DNA from: Aureococcus anophagefferens
Taxonomy: Eukaryota; Sar; Pelagophyceae; Pelagomonadales; Pelagomonadaceae
NCBI RefSeq assembly: GCF_000186865.1
Contig: NW_008705570.1
Coordinates: 98,774-162,773, forward strand
Length of the DNA: 64,000 bases
Direction of reading: 5' to 3'
Below are positions 40,502-49,306 of this stretch, piece by piece. The position numbers and the translations under genes were made by a program. The notes beneath the pieces are model-generated. The model did not search any database and was not told the origin of the DNA. It worked only from the letters and a program-made list of their open reading frames with translations. Every line of letters starts with the position of its first letter. Position 1 is the stretch's first letter.

Positions 40502-43500
40502 CTAGGCGAGGGCCCCCGTGACGACGCAGCCCGGGTTCGCGGGCGTCTTGTTGACCAGCGCGCCGAGCTTGAAGACGCCCGTCTCGCCCGCGGCGCCGAG
40601 CATGGCGACGGCCTTGTCGACGTCGCCGGGCTTGAGCACGAGCACGAGGCCGACGCCGCAGTTGAAGGTGCGGAGCATCTCGTCGTCGGGCAGGCCGCCG
40701 CACGCGGCCCGGAGCCACTTGAAGAGCGGCGGCAGCGCGAAGGGCGCGCACTCCGCGGCGAGGTGGTCCGGGAGGCAGCGGGGCAGGTTCTCCGTGAGGC
40801 CGCCGCCCGTGATGTGCGCCGCGCCGAGCAGCTCCACGCCGCTCAGCGCCGCGATCGTCGACGCGTAGAGCCGCGTCGGCGCGAGGAGCGCGTCCGCGAG
40901 GCTCCCGACGTACTCGGGCGCCGCGGCGTTGAGCGACGCCGCCGACGCGCTCAACAGCGCGGTCGCGTCGCCCGCGGCCTTGGCGTCGGCCTCGCGCTGG
41001 AGCGCCTTGCGGACCAGCGAGAAGCCGTTCGCGTGGACGCCCGACGACGCGACGGCGACCAACTGGTCGCCCGGCGCCATGCGGCCGCACTTGGGGAGCA
41101 TGTCCTTGCGCCGTAAAGCGCCCACGGCGAAGCCCGCGACGTCGTAGTCGCCCGCGCCGTAGAGGCCCGGCATCTCCGCGGTCTCGCCGCCGACGAGCGC
41201 GCAGCCGCTCTTCGCGCAGCCGTCGGCGACGCCGGCGACCAAATCGCCGCAGCGGCCCACGTCCAAACTGCCCGTCGCGTAGTAGTCGAGGAAGAAGAGG
41301 GGCTTCGCGCCCGTCGTGACGATGTCGTTGACGCACATGGCGACGAGGTCGACGCCGATCGCGCCGTCGTAGTTGACGCCGTCGGCGAGCTCGTTGCCCG
41401 CCTGGGCGAGCCGCAGCTTCGTGCCGACGCCGTCCGTGCCCGACACGAGGAGCACGTCCTCGCCCGCGTCGTCCGGGTCCGCCGCGGGGCCGAAGCCCGC
41501 CTTCTTCAGGTCGAATAAGGCGCCGAAGCCGCCGAGCGACCCCTCGCAGCCGGGGATCGCCGTCGCCTTGGCCAGAGGCTTGATGCGGTCCACGAGGGCG
41601 TTGCCCGCGTCGATGTCGACGCCCGCCGCGCGGTACGTCAGCGGCGCCGCGGGCGCCGCGGCCGCGTCGTCCGCGCGCGGCGCCGCGCGCGGCGCGAAGC
41701 GCGCGCCCGCGTCGCCGCGCTGGAAGGCGGCGGCGGCGGCGAGCAGGGCGGGCCCCTCGAGGGCCTGGACGCGCTTCTTCAGGTCCTCGGGCGCGTCCGC
41801 GGCCTCGACGGCGCAGACCTTCTGGACGACGACGGCGCCGCCGTCGACGTCGTCGGTGACGAGGTGCACCGTGCAGCCCGTCTCGGCCTTCTGCGCCGCG
41901 AGCACGGCCGCGTGGACCTCCAGATCCATGCCGCCGGCGAAGTCGGGCAGCAGGCTCGGGTGCACGTTGAAGCAGCGGCCGCGCCACGCGGCGACGAATT
42001 CCGGCGACAGGATCTTCATCCAGCCGACGCAGAGCACGAGCTCGACGCCCGCCTCGTCGAAGGCCGCCGTGAGCAGCGCGTCGTAGGCCGCGCGCTTCTC
42101 CTCCTTGGTGCCCGACGACGCCGGGGGCGCCTTGACGTGGACGCGGTTGCCGCATTTCGCCGCGCAGCGCTCCAGGATACCCGAGTCGGCCTTGTTCGAG
42201 AGCACGCACACCAACTCGGCGTTGGGGAAGGCGTCGGTGCCCAGGGCGTCGAGCAGCGGCTGCAGCGACGACCCGCGCGTCGACCCGAGGACGCCGATCT
42301 TCAGCGGCGCGTCCAAACACCGCCGCGCGATGTCGCCGCGGTAGCGCGCGCCCGCGAAGCGGACCTTGGCGGCGCCGGCGTAGGCGGCGCGCAGGGCCCC
42401 CTTGAGCTCCGGCGCGACGGCGCTGACGGCGACGACGCGGCCGCCGGACGTGACCAACGCGCCGTCCTGCAGCTTCGTGCCCGCGTGGAAGACCGTGACG
42501 CCCGGGAGCCGGTCCGCGTCGCGGACGCCGGACATGGCCAGGCCCTTGGCGTAGGACCGCGGGTAGCCCCCGGCGGCGACGACGACCGTCGCCGCGACGG
42601 CGTCGGCCCAGCGCACGGGCGGCAGCTCCGCCAGCCGGCCCGTCGCGCACGCCATCATGACCTCGAAGCAGTCGCTCTCGAGCAAGGGCAGCACGACCTG
42701 CGTCTCCGGGTCGCCGAAGCGCGCGTTGAACTCGAGGAGGCTCGGCCCGGACTCCGTGAGCATGAAGCCGCCGTAGAGGCAGCCGACGAACGGCCGGCCC
42801 TCGGCCTTGAGGCCCGCGACGGCCTTCGCCATGACGGCCTGGGCCTCGGCGAGCTGGGCGGCGGAGATCTGGGGCGACGGCGCGTAGGCACCCATGCCCC
42901 CCGTGTTGAGGCCCCGGTCGCCGTCGAGCGCGCGCTTGTGGTCCTGCGCGGGCGGCATGCACGCGCACGTCTCGCCGTCGCAGAAGGCCAGCAGCGAGAT
43001 CTCGGGCCCGCTCATCTGCTCCTCGATGACCACCGTGTCGCCGGCGGCGCCGAAGCCGTGGTCGCCGAACATCTCGTCGACGGCCGCGAGCGCCGCGGCG
43101 CGGTCGCCCGCGGGCGGCACGAGGACGCCCTTGCCCGCGGCGAGGCCCGACGCCTTGACGACGACGTCGAAGCCGCAGCGCTCGACGTAGGCCCGCGCCT
43201 TGGCCTTCTCCGAGCTCGCGAAGGTCTCGAAGCGCGCCGTCTTGAGGCCCCGGCGCGTCATGAACGCCTTGGACCACGCCTTGGACGCCTCGATCTCCGC
43301 GGCCGCCGCGCTCGGGCCGAACGTCGCGACGCCGAGTGCGCGGCAGTCGTCGCAGACGCCGGCGACGAGGGGCGCCTCGGGCCCGACGACGACGAGGGCG
43401 ACCTGCTTCTTCACGGCGAAGGCCGCGACGTCGGCCTCGGCGACGGACACGTTCATGACCTTGCCGCCCATGCTCGCCGTGCCGCCGTTGCCCGGCGCGG

Positions 43501-43591
43501 CGTAGATCTTCTCCACCTTGTCGCTCCGAGCGAGCGCCGTCACGATGGCGTGCTCGCGGCCGCCGCCGCCCACGACGAGGACGGAGACCAT
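40502..43591 (-). CDS. Trifunctional purine enzyme PurD-PurN-PurM
   Basis: Start at 43591 (MVSVLVVGGGGREHAIVTAL). The 1029-residue protein has three enzymes of IMP synthesis. GAR synthetase (PurD, about 1-425) is an ATP-grasp ligase with GNGGTASMGG, VVVGPEAPLVAGV and LLEFNARFGDPE. GAR formyltransferase (PurN, about 427-640) has GSTRGSSLQPLLDAL and NVHPSLLPDF, with catalytic His plus a later Asp in VTDDVDGGAV. AIR synthetase (PurM, about 680-1029) has VSGTDGVGTKL, MCVNDIVTTGAKPLFFLDY and HITGGGLTENLPR. Together they cover steps 2, 3 and 5 of de novo purine synthesis. The order differs from animal GART, which is PurD-PurM-PurN. No organelle leader is visible, so a cytosolic location is likely. 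Confidence 0.95.
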   Translation of the reverse strand: MVSVLVVGGGGREHAIVTALARSDKVEKIYAAPGNGGTASMGGKVMNVSVAEADVAAFAVKKQVALVVVGPEAPLVAGVCDDCRALGVATFGPSAAAAEIEASKAWSKAFMTRRGLKTARFETFASSEKAKARAYVERCGFDVVVKASGLAAGKGVLVPPAGDRAAALAAVDEMFGDHGFGAAGDTVVIEEQMSGPEISLLAFCDGETCACMPPAQDHKRALDGDRGLNTGGMGAYAPSPQISAAQLAEAQAVMAKAVAGLKAEGRPFVGCLYGGFMLTESGPSLLEFNARFGDPETQVVLPLLESDCFEVMMACATGRLAELPPVRWADAVAATVVVAAGGYPRSYAKGLAMSGVRDADRLPGVTVFHAGTKLQDGALVTSGGRVVAVSAVAPELKGALRAAYAGAAKVRFAGARYRGDIARRCLDAPLKIGVLGSTRGSSLQPLLDALGTDAFPNAELVCVLSNKADSGILERCAAKCGNRVHVKAPPASSGTKEEKRAAYDALLTAAFDEAGVELVLCVGWMKILSPEFVAAWRGRCFNVHPSLLPDFAGGMDLEVHAAVLAAQKAETGCTVHLVTDDVDGGAVVVQKVCAVEAADAPEDLKKRVQALEGPALLAAAAAFQRGDAGARFAPRAAPRADDAAAAPAAPLTYRAAGVDIDAGNALVDRIKPLAKATAIPGCEGSLGGFGALFDLKKAGFGPAADPDDAGEDVLLVSGTDGVGTKLRLAQAGNELADGVNYDGAIGVDLVAMCVNDIVTTGAKPLFFLDYYATGSLDVGRCGDLVAGVADGCAKSGCALVGGETAEMPGLYGAGDYDVAGFAVGALRRKDMLPKCGRMAPGDQLVAVASSGVHANGFSLVRKALQREADAKAAGDATALLSASAASLNAAAPEYVGSLADALLAPTRLYASTIAALSGVELLGAAHITGGGLTENLPRCLPDHLAAECAPFALPPLFKWLRAACGGLPDDEMLRTFNCGVGLVLVLKPGDVDKAVAMLGAAGETGVFKLGALVNKTPANPGCVVTGALA

Positions 43592-43804
43592 GGCTTCTGC
43601 ACTTCTTGTTGCGCCCCGACCGACGCTATTGGTGCGCTCACGCTTTAAAATGAAGTGCCCGTCGATTGAATCGGCGAGGCAGACCTCAGCTTGTGGACAT
43701 CGAGGCCATTGAAGCGCCGTCAGCAGGCAGTGCGACGCGCCGCAGCCGCAGCAGCACCGCCGAAACACCGCCGCTGCGACAAGCGCGCACCTGTGCTGCA
43801 GACG
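43592..43804. promoter_or_regulatory. Divergent promoter between purine enzyme and plastid gene
   Basis: The 213 nt between the two start codons carries both leaders. It is richer in A/T than the flanks near the purine gene (ctttaaaatgaagtg near 43,645), which could contribute to a core promoter. No recognised motif can be named. Confidence 0.4.
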
Positions 43805-44368
43805 ATGCCCGCCCTACTCCTCAAACTCCTCGCCTTGGCGGCCTGCGCGAGCGCGCTGCGCGTGACGCGCCGCGGCGCCCTCGCGGCGGCCCCCAAGCTC
43901 GGCGGCGCCGCCGCCGCCGCTGCTCTCCTCCCCGCGCCGGCCGTCGCCGACGAGGAGGTCAAGGCGACGGCGAATTCGCTGAAGCCGCTCTACCAGGCCG
44001 CGCAAAAGTTCAAGCTCACGCGGCGGTCGACGCCCGGCGAGGTCGCGGTGCCCGAGGCCTTCGAGCAGGGCATGGAGAGCCCGTTCATCGGGCGCTACAC
44101 GGACCCGAACCACCCCGGCGGCTTCCGCGAGGTGGCGCTCCTCGAGACGCAGGTCGGCATCTACCGCCTCGCGAAGGTCACCGGCGGCGGCGGCCGCGGC
44201 GAGCCCGCGAGCTTCGAGCTGCCCGCGCTCGTCTACGGCGACACGATCACCGTGGACTTCTCGCCCAAGGGCGGGCCCTTCGGGCTCACGGGGAAATACG
44301 ACGTCCGCGGCGACAAGGGCATCCTCTGGCCCGACAAGAACAAGTGGCCCAAGGTCGAGAAGCAGTAG
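43805..44368 (+). CDS. Thylakoid-lumen-type plastid protein
   Basis: The start at 43805 gives MPALLLKLLALAACASALRV, a signal peptide ending ASALRV (ASAFAP-like). Then come RRGALAAAPKLGG and a second hydrophobic stretch ending LLPAPAVADEE. This tripartite leader with a twin-arginine is typical of lumen proteins carried by the Tat pathway in secondary plastids. The mature part (about 140 residues) has PEAFEQGMESPFIGRYTDPN, then PGGFREVALLETQVGIYRLA and a beta-rich C-terminus ending WPKVEKQ. No cofactor motif or named family is recognised. It is divergent from the purine gene and convergent with the EF-hand gene. Confidence 0.7.
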   Translation: MPALLLKLLALAACASALRVTRRGALAAAPKLGGAAAAAALLPAPAVADEEVKATANSLKPLYQAAQKFKLTRRSTPGEVAVPEAFEQGMESPFIGRYTDPNHPGGFREVALLETQVGIYRLAKVTGGGGRGEPASFELPALVYGDTITVDFSPKGGPFGLTGKYDVRGDKGILWPDKNKWPKVEKQ

Positions 44369-44453
44369 GATGCTTCCGAGGAGCGCTATTCGGTCGTAAG
44401 TCGGCGCCGCCCCAGTCCCGGGGCGGAGCGCGGGCGCGCGCGGGGCGCGGCCC

Positions 44454-45233
44454 TCAACGGCGGCCGCGGCCGAAGAGCTTGCAGGGCGGGCACGCAGGAC
44501 AGCTCGGGCCGAAGGCGGCGAGCAAGGTCGCCGCGGGCGGCGGCAGGCCCATCGCGACGAGGCCCGCCTCGTCGAGCACGCCCATGCTCTGGGCGGCGAC
44601 GAGGAAGCAGCCGCCGAGGGCGAGGAGCGCGCCCGTGCGGACGAGGAAGCCGAACTCCGCGGCGTCGCTGGGCGCCGCGGCGGCGGGCGCCGCCGGCGCG
44701 GCGACGGGCGCCGGCGCGCAGGGCGCGGCGCCCTTGCAGTCCGACGCCATGAGCTTGGCGATCTTCGCGTTCGCGGCGGAGGCCTCGGATTTCGACGCCG
44801 CGAGCTCCCGCGCCATGGCCGCCTTGCCCTCGGCGAGCGCGCCGAGCTCGGCTTTCGCCGCCGCGAGCTCCTTGGCCGCGGCCTTGGCGGCGGCGGTGAG
44901 CTCCTGCGAGGCGGCGGCGTCCTTCTTGTGCCGGTCCTTGAGCACGCGCGTCACGAGCTGCACGGATTCGGACACGATCTTGTTGGCGGCGTCGGGGTCG
45001 GACTTGGTCGACACGGCGGCGCTCAGGGCGTCGACGAACTCGCTCTGGTCGAGCTTCCCGTCGCGGTTCGTGTCGAAGCGCTGCATGACCTCGATGGAGA
45101 AGCCCACGGCCTTGAGCTCCTCGGAGTCCAGCGTGCCGTCGCCGTCGAGATCGATCTCGCGGAAGGCCGTCTCGAGGACGACCTTGACGAGGTCGTCGAA
45201 GTTCGTCGCCTTCTTCTTCTTCGTGAACGACAT
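44454..45233 (-). CDS. EF-hand, coiled-coil, tail-anchored membrane protein
   Basis: Start at 45233 (MSFTKKKK), giving 259 residues. The first 80 hold an EF-hand pair: FREIDLDGDGTLDSEELK and MQRFDTNRDGKLDQSEFVDA, both with the full Dx(D/N)xDGxxxxxE calcium loop. About 100 residues of Ala/Lys/Glu coiled coil follow (ELTAAAKAAAKELAAAKAEL). Near the C-terminus are one or two hydrophobic helices (LVRTGALLALGGCFLVAAQS and a shorter one), then CPACPPCKLFGRGRR. It looks like a calcium sensor on an organelle membrane, with the EF-hands in the cytosol. The membrane cannot be identified from sequence. Confidence 0.75.
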   Translation of the reverse strand: MSFTKKKKATNFDDLVKVVLETAFREIDLDGDGTLDSEELKAVGFSIEVMQRFDTNRDGKLDQSEFVDALSAAVSTKSDPDAANKIVSESVQLVTRVLKDRHKKDAAASQELTAAAKAAAKELAAAKAELGALAEGKAAMARELAASKSEASAANAKIAKLMASDCKGAAPCAPAPVAAPAAPAAAAPSDAAEFGFLVRTGALLALGGCFLVAAQSMGVLDEAGLVAMGLPPPAATLLAAFGPSCPACPPCKLFGRGRR

Positions 45234-45483
45234 GGGGCGCTTTTGAACGTTCGTTCCGCAAGATCCAGACGACGCGACGTCGACGTTTGTGAAGCTCGCG
45301 GGGCTGCTAGCTCGCGGGGCAGTGCAGACCATATCTTGCGCGAGGGGCGAGGCGTCTGCGAAGCTCGAGCTCGAGCCGGCCTGCCAGAACACACATCGCC
45401 GTCCGCCGGCCCGTCGCCCGCGCCGTCGCTCGTGCCCACGCTCGCGTTTAATCGCTCCCACCAAACGCCGCAACTCCACAGTC
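45234..45483. promoter_or_regulatory. Divergent promoter region
   Basis: These 250 nt separate the start codons of the EF-hand gene and the two-exon unknown gene. No coding signal is convincing on either strand, and no named motif is visible. Confidence 0.4.
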
Positions 45484-46154
45484 ATGCCTGCCGGAGTCGC
45501 AAGCTGCTCCATCGACGGCCTCGACGACGCCGAGACGTCGCGCGCGGCAGCGCGGGAGCTGCACCTTTGCATATCCACAAAAAACTCGCCCAAATCGTTG
45601 GATCGCCACGCACAATCGCGCGCGCGCGGGACCTCCCGCCACACAAACAATCGCGCGCGCCCCGCAGGTTCGAGGTGAGCGCGCACGCGAAGAACGTGCT
45701 CGACGCGAAGACGTGCCTCCCGACGCTCTGGTACGCGTTCGACGCGGGCTGCAAGATCGCGCTCTCCGGCGACGGCGCTGGCGGCGTCGCGCTCCGCGTC
45801 GACAACAAGGGCGGCAAGGTCTTCGCGGCCGCCGCCGCCGCGGGCGGCCTCGGCGCGTTCCTCCAGAAGTGCGACCTCGACACCGCCGTGTCGCTCTGCG
45901 ACCTGTCCAACAAGTACCGCGCGGCGCTCTTCGGGCCCGACGCGCAGTACCGCGACGACTTCGTCCCCAGCGAGCTCAGCCCGTTCCTCGACTTCGAGCG
46001 CGCGTACCCGGCCGCGGCCAAGGCGCTCAAGAAGGGCGCGGTCCTCGCGCTCGACAAGGTGCACGGCTCGACGCTGACCGTCGGCGGCACTGCGTCGCCC
46101 GTCCAGGCCGCGACGCTCGCGGAGGTCTTCGAGGCCGCCAACCGCCTCTGCTAG
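45484..46154 (+). CDS. Protein of unknown function, two exons
   Basis: The start at 45484 (MPAGVASCSIDGLDDAETSR) is the first Met after the divergent promoter. Exon 2 begins at 45668 (FEVSAHAKNVLDAKTCLP). Splicing 45618-45667 (GC-AG, 50 nt) gives 206 residues, but the exon 1 end is uncertain because the last 60 nt of exon 1 look intronic (A/T-richer). Exon 2 is confident: ALSGDGAGGVALRVDNKGGK, LDTAVSLCDLSNKYRAALFG and a C-terminal SPVQAATLAEVFEAANRL, an alpha/beta mix without a targeting signal. No family is recognised. It ends 24 nt from the convergent TRM13 gene. Confidence 0.5.
45612..45660 (+). repeat. 14-nt direct repeat spanning a GC-AG intron
   Basis: acaatcgcgcgcgc occurs at 45612-45625 and again at 45647-45660, once at the 5' edge of the intron and once near its 3' end. 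Short direct repeats at both ends of an intron are what a target-site duplication or microhomology-based intron gain would leave. Confidence 0.6.
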
Positions 46155-46178
46155 TGCCCAAGGCGGCGTGTAAGCAAG

Positions 46179-47636
46179 CTAGGAACACGCGCAGTGGCAC
46201 CAGCTCCGCGCGGCGACGTCATTGACGTCGTCCTTGACGGGCTCCGCGCGGACCGGCGCGGCGGAGCCGTCGGCGACGATGAGGTTGTTCTCGGGCGAGA
46301 GGGCCGCGTCGCAGTAGTGGACGCGGGCCGCGCGCGCGAGGCCGCGCCGCGCGAGGAAGTCGATGCGGCCCTCGTCGATGAGCTGCTTGCACCGGCGGCC
46401 GACGTCGCGCTTCTCGCGCCAGCCGAGCCCCGCGAGGGCCTCGTCCGGGTCCGACGCTGGCGGCCGGTCGTGGCCCGACCGGTCGCGACTCGCCGGCGCG
46501 GCGTCCGGGTCCTCCATCGTCGCCCAGGCGGCCCAGCGCGCGACCTTTGCGAATTCCGCCGCGTTGCCGCCGTCGACCGCCACGCAAAAGTAGTCGCGGC
46601 CGACGTAGGAGGACCAGTCGCAGCGGTGGTGGCAGCACGTCGCCAGCGCGAGGCCGCGCCAGGTCCCCGGCGGCAGCGAGTCGAGCGCCTTCAGCGCCAA
46701 ATCCGACGCCGAGCCGCACAGGTGCTTCGCGACCCCCACCACCGCCAAAGTCCCGAGCGCGTCCACCCTCGCCAGGTCGACGTCCGCCAGGTCGCCGCGC
46801 ACGCGCGCGAAGGCGCCGACCTCGCGCATGTCGCCGTCGCGCTTGTGGCGCCGCGCCTCGCGCTCGACGCAGACGACGGCGTCGCCCGGGTACGCGGCGC
46901 GGACGCGCGCGGCGAGGCCGCCCTTGCCCGCGCCGAGATCGACGACGGCCGCGCGGTCCGCGAACAGATCCGGGATCTCCCGCGCCGCGGCCTCGACGAT
47001 GAGGTCGCCCTGGATCGCGTGGCGCTGCCGCTTCGTCGCGGCCGCGGACGGCCGCGCGCCGCAGCGCTGCGCCTCGAAGGCGCCGAGCGCGGCGAGCAGC
47101 GCCCGCGTCGGCCGCGGCGGCGCGTCGACGTCGCCGAGCGCGCCGGCGCCGCCGCCGTTGACGCCCTCGCGGAACCAGGCCTGCTGTCTTTGTCGGTCCG
47201 CGTCGGTCTTCGTCGCGCAGATCTTCACGTGGGCCTCGAGCTGGCTCCGGAGCACCGTGTGGCTGCCGTCGACGGGGCAGGGCACGCGCGCCAGGTCGCC
47301 GGCGAGGTCCGGGTCGTGGTGCCGGCAGTAGCGGAGGCCCTCGGGCGGCGCGAAGTTGCAGTACCGCGACTTGCCCGCCATCCAGTGCGCGCACATGCCC
47401 GCGCGCCGCAGCGCGTCGCCCGCGCCGGCGTCGCCGCGGAGCTTGCGGATGCTCGCCTTGGCGGCCTTGCGCTCCTGGCGCGTGGCGGCCCGGCGCGGCC
47501 GGCAGGGCGCGCAGACGAGCGGCGCGTCGCGCGGCGGCGTGTTTTGCAGCGTCGCGGGTGGCGCGGCATCGCGCAGCGCATCGCGGTCGGTGAACACGTA
47601 GCGGTAGTGCGCCAGCAGCGCGAGCTCTTCAGCCAT
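46179..47636 (-). CDS. TRM13: tRNA 2'-O-methyltransferase TRM13
   Basis: The start at 47636 gives 485 residues with the full TRM13 architecture. A CCCH-type zinc finger has CAHWMAGKSRYCNF and RYCRHH. A CHHC U11-48K-like finger has VPCPVDGSHTVLRSQLEAHV followed by KIC. A Rossmann-type methyltransferase holds DLGAGKGGLAARVRAAYPGD (SAM site), VGVAKHLCGSASDLAL and CCHHRCDWSSYVGRDYF. TRM13 methylates the 2'-OH of nucleotide 4 in the acceptor stem of certain tRNAs. The C-terminal LARRGLARAARVHYCDAALS with ENNLIVA is also typical. No organelle presequence is visible. It is divergent from nothing nearby: the RGS gene upstream is on the same strand. Confidence 0.92.
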   Translation of the reverse strand: MAEELALLAHYRYVFTDRDALRDAAPPATLQNTPPRDAPLVCAPCRPRRAATRQERKAAKASIRKLRGDAGAGDALRRAGMCAHWMAGKSRYCNFAPPEGLRYCRHHDPDLAGDLARVPCPVDGSHTVLRSQLEAHVKICATKTDADRQRQQAWFREGVNGGGAGALGDVDAPPRPTRALLAALGAFEAQRCGARPSAAATKRQRHAIQGDLIVEAAAREIPDLFADRAAVVDLGAGKGGLAARVRAAYPGDAVVCVEREARRHKRDGDMREVGAFARVRGDLADVDLARVDALGTLAVVGVAKHLCGSASDLALKALDSLPPGTWRGLALATCCHHRCDWSSYVGRDYFCVAVDGGNAAEFAKVARWAAWATMEDPDAAPASRDRSGHDRPPASDPDEALAGLGWREKRDVGRRCKQLIDEGRIDFLARRGLARAARVHYCDAALSPENNLIVADGSAAPVRAEPVKDDVNDVAARSWCHCACS

Positions 47637-47730
47637 CGGTGCTACTCCGTGTCAGGCGATAGGACCATCCATTGCCTCAAGACTGCCTCTTCAAGTTGAC
47701 CTCAACACGTGACACCAAACCCACGTTACG

Positions 47731-49176
47731 TCACGCGTCTGGCGGCGGGAGGATCCACTCCTGGGACGTGCGGCGCGGCGGCTCGACCTTCGCGGGCGCG
47801 GCCCGGGGCGTGCTCGACGGCCGCGCGGCGACGGACGACGCGGACGCCCAGTCGCTCGTGCGGCGCGCGTCGCGGTGCGCGGGCGACGGGCTCTTGCGCT
47901 GCTCGCCGAGGCGCTTCGACGCGTCGCTCGGCCGCGTCGAGGCCGCCTCCTGGAGCGGGTTCTCCGTGGCGAACGCGGCGGGTTCGCCGTCGTAGACCGC
48001 GAGGAGCTCGGCCCACTCGTCGCCGATGCCCGGCCCCGCGGCGCGCGCGACGCCGTCGTCGAGGAAGGCCACGTAGGGCCCCCACTTCTTGAAGCGGGGC
48101 AGCGAGTCCGTCTCCATGAGGTGGCGGCACTCGCGGGCGCACGCGGCGATGGGCTCCCTGGGCACGGCGCGGCCCTTGGACGACGCCGCGAGCGCGTCGC
48201 GCACGCGCGCGACCATGGACGCGGGCACGTTGACCTGGAGCGTCGCCGTCCGGGGATCGAGGAACTCGCCGAAGATGCGGTCCGCGTCGCCGAAGCCGAC
48301 GGCGTCGCCCGGCGGCAGCGCGGCTACCAATCGCCAGAAGACCAAATTCTCGAGGCAGTACTGCTGGGCCAGGAACTTGGCGAAGAGCTCCGCGGTTGAG
48401 GCGTCGCGTAGGATGTCGTCGAGGTCGCCGCGGCGCGCCGCGGCGCCCCCGGGACTCTTCAACTCCACGCCCGGCGCGTCGTCCTTCTGCCGCAGCTTGG
48501 ACCCGGAGAGAGAGGCGCGCAGCGCGCGCCCCCGCCGGCTCCGCGCGAAGGCGTCGACCGCGGCGGCCGAGGCCGAGAGCAGGAGCGGCGCGAGGCAGCC
48601 GCCGTAGAGCGCGAAGCGGTAGAACGCGAACGCGTCGCGCGGCGCGGCGCCCCCGAGCGCCGCCAAAACGACGCCGGCCGCGGCGAGGAGCCCGCACGCG
48701 AAGACGGCCAGCGTGCCCGCCGCGTCGGCCTTCAGCGCCCCGACGATGCCGCCGCGCGCGCCGAGGATGGGCAGCGCCGCGGCCGCGAGGCCCGCCGCGG
48801 CGAGCGCGTGCGTCGCGGCCCGCAGGCCCGTCGCCGCGGCCTCCAAATCGTCGCAGGACGTCGCGCCCGCGCCGTAGGCCGCGTCCGCCCGGTCCAGGGA
48901 GAGCGCGCCGACGGCCGCGGCGAACATAAAACCGACGACGGCCGCGTTGACGAGGTTGTTCGACCGCAGGAGCCGCGCGCGCCTCCCGTCGCGCAGGGCC
49001 TCGGCGACGACGGACCGCCGCAGCAGCGCCGACGCCTTCCGCGGCGTCCGCGCGGCGATCTCGAGGAACCGCAGCAGCCGCGTCCAGCGGAGCGCGGCGA
49101 CGGCCTGGAGCCGCATGGCCGCCACGGGCGCGACGACGAGGAAGCAGGACAGCATGCGCTCCTGTGCCGAAACCAA
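47731..49176 (-). CDS. Membrane protein with an RGS domain
   Basis: The start at 49176 gives 481 residues. The N-terminal half has several hydrophobic segments (near residues 10-25, 75-95, 105-135, 150-175 and 185-205), so it is probably a four- or five-pass membrane region. Residues 255-390 form an RGS domain: DILRDASTAELFAKFLAQQY, then ENLVFWRLVAAL, IFGEFLDPRTATLQVNVP and HLMETDSLPRFKKWGPYVAF. RGS domains speed GTP hydrolysis by heterotrimeric G-alpha subunits. A membrane RGS resembles plant RGS1, though the helix number here differs from a seven-pass receptor. The C-terminal 90 residues are Ser/Pro/Arg-rich and look disordered. A role in G-protein signalling is a family inference. Confidence 0.85.
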   Translation of the reverse strand: MVSAQERMLSCFLVVAPVAAMRLQAVAALRWTRLLRFLEIAARTPRKASALLRRSVVAEALRDGRRARLLRSNNLVNAAVVGFMFAAAVGALSLDRADAAYGAGATSCDDLEAAATGLRAATHALAAAGLAAAALPILGARGGIVGALKADAAGTLAVFACGLLAAAGVVLAALGGAAPRDAFAFYRFALYGGCLAPLLLSASAAAVDAFARSRRGRALRASLSGSKLRQKDDAPGVELKSPGGAAARRGDLDDILRDASTAELFAKFLAQQYCLENLVFWRLVAALPPGDAVGFGDADRIFGEFLDPRTATLQVNVPASMVARVRDALAASSKGRAVPREPIAACARECRHLMETDSLPRFKKWGPYVAFLDDGVARAAGPGIGDEWAELLAVYDGEPAAFATENPLQEAASTRPSDASKRLGEQRKSPSPAHRDARRTSDWASASSVAARPSSTPRAAPAKVEPPRRTSQEWILPPPDA

Positions 49177-49306
49177 CCACTGGTTTGGGTGGTCCTGACC
49201 AAACTTGAGAATTCTCTAGCTCGGTCAAATCGACGTCGATTCGGCTGATTTTTGGACGGATCGATCGCTCTCGTCGAGTTCTCGAAGCTCAGCCGAAGAG
49301 CTTGTG

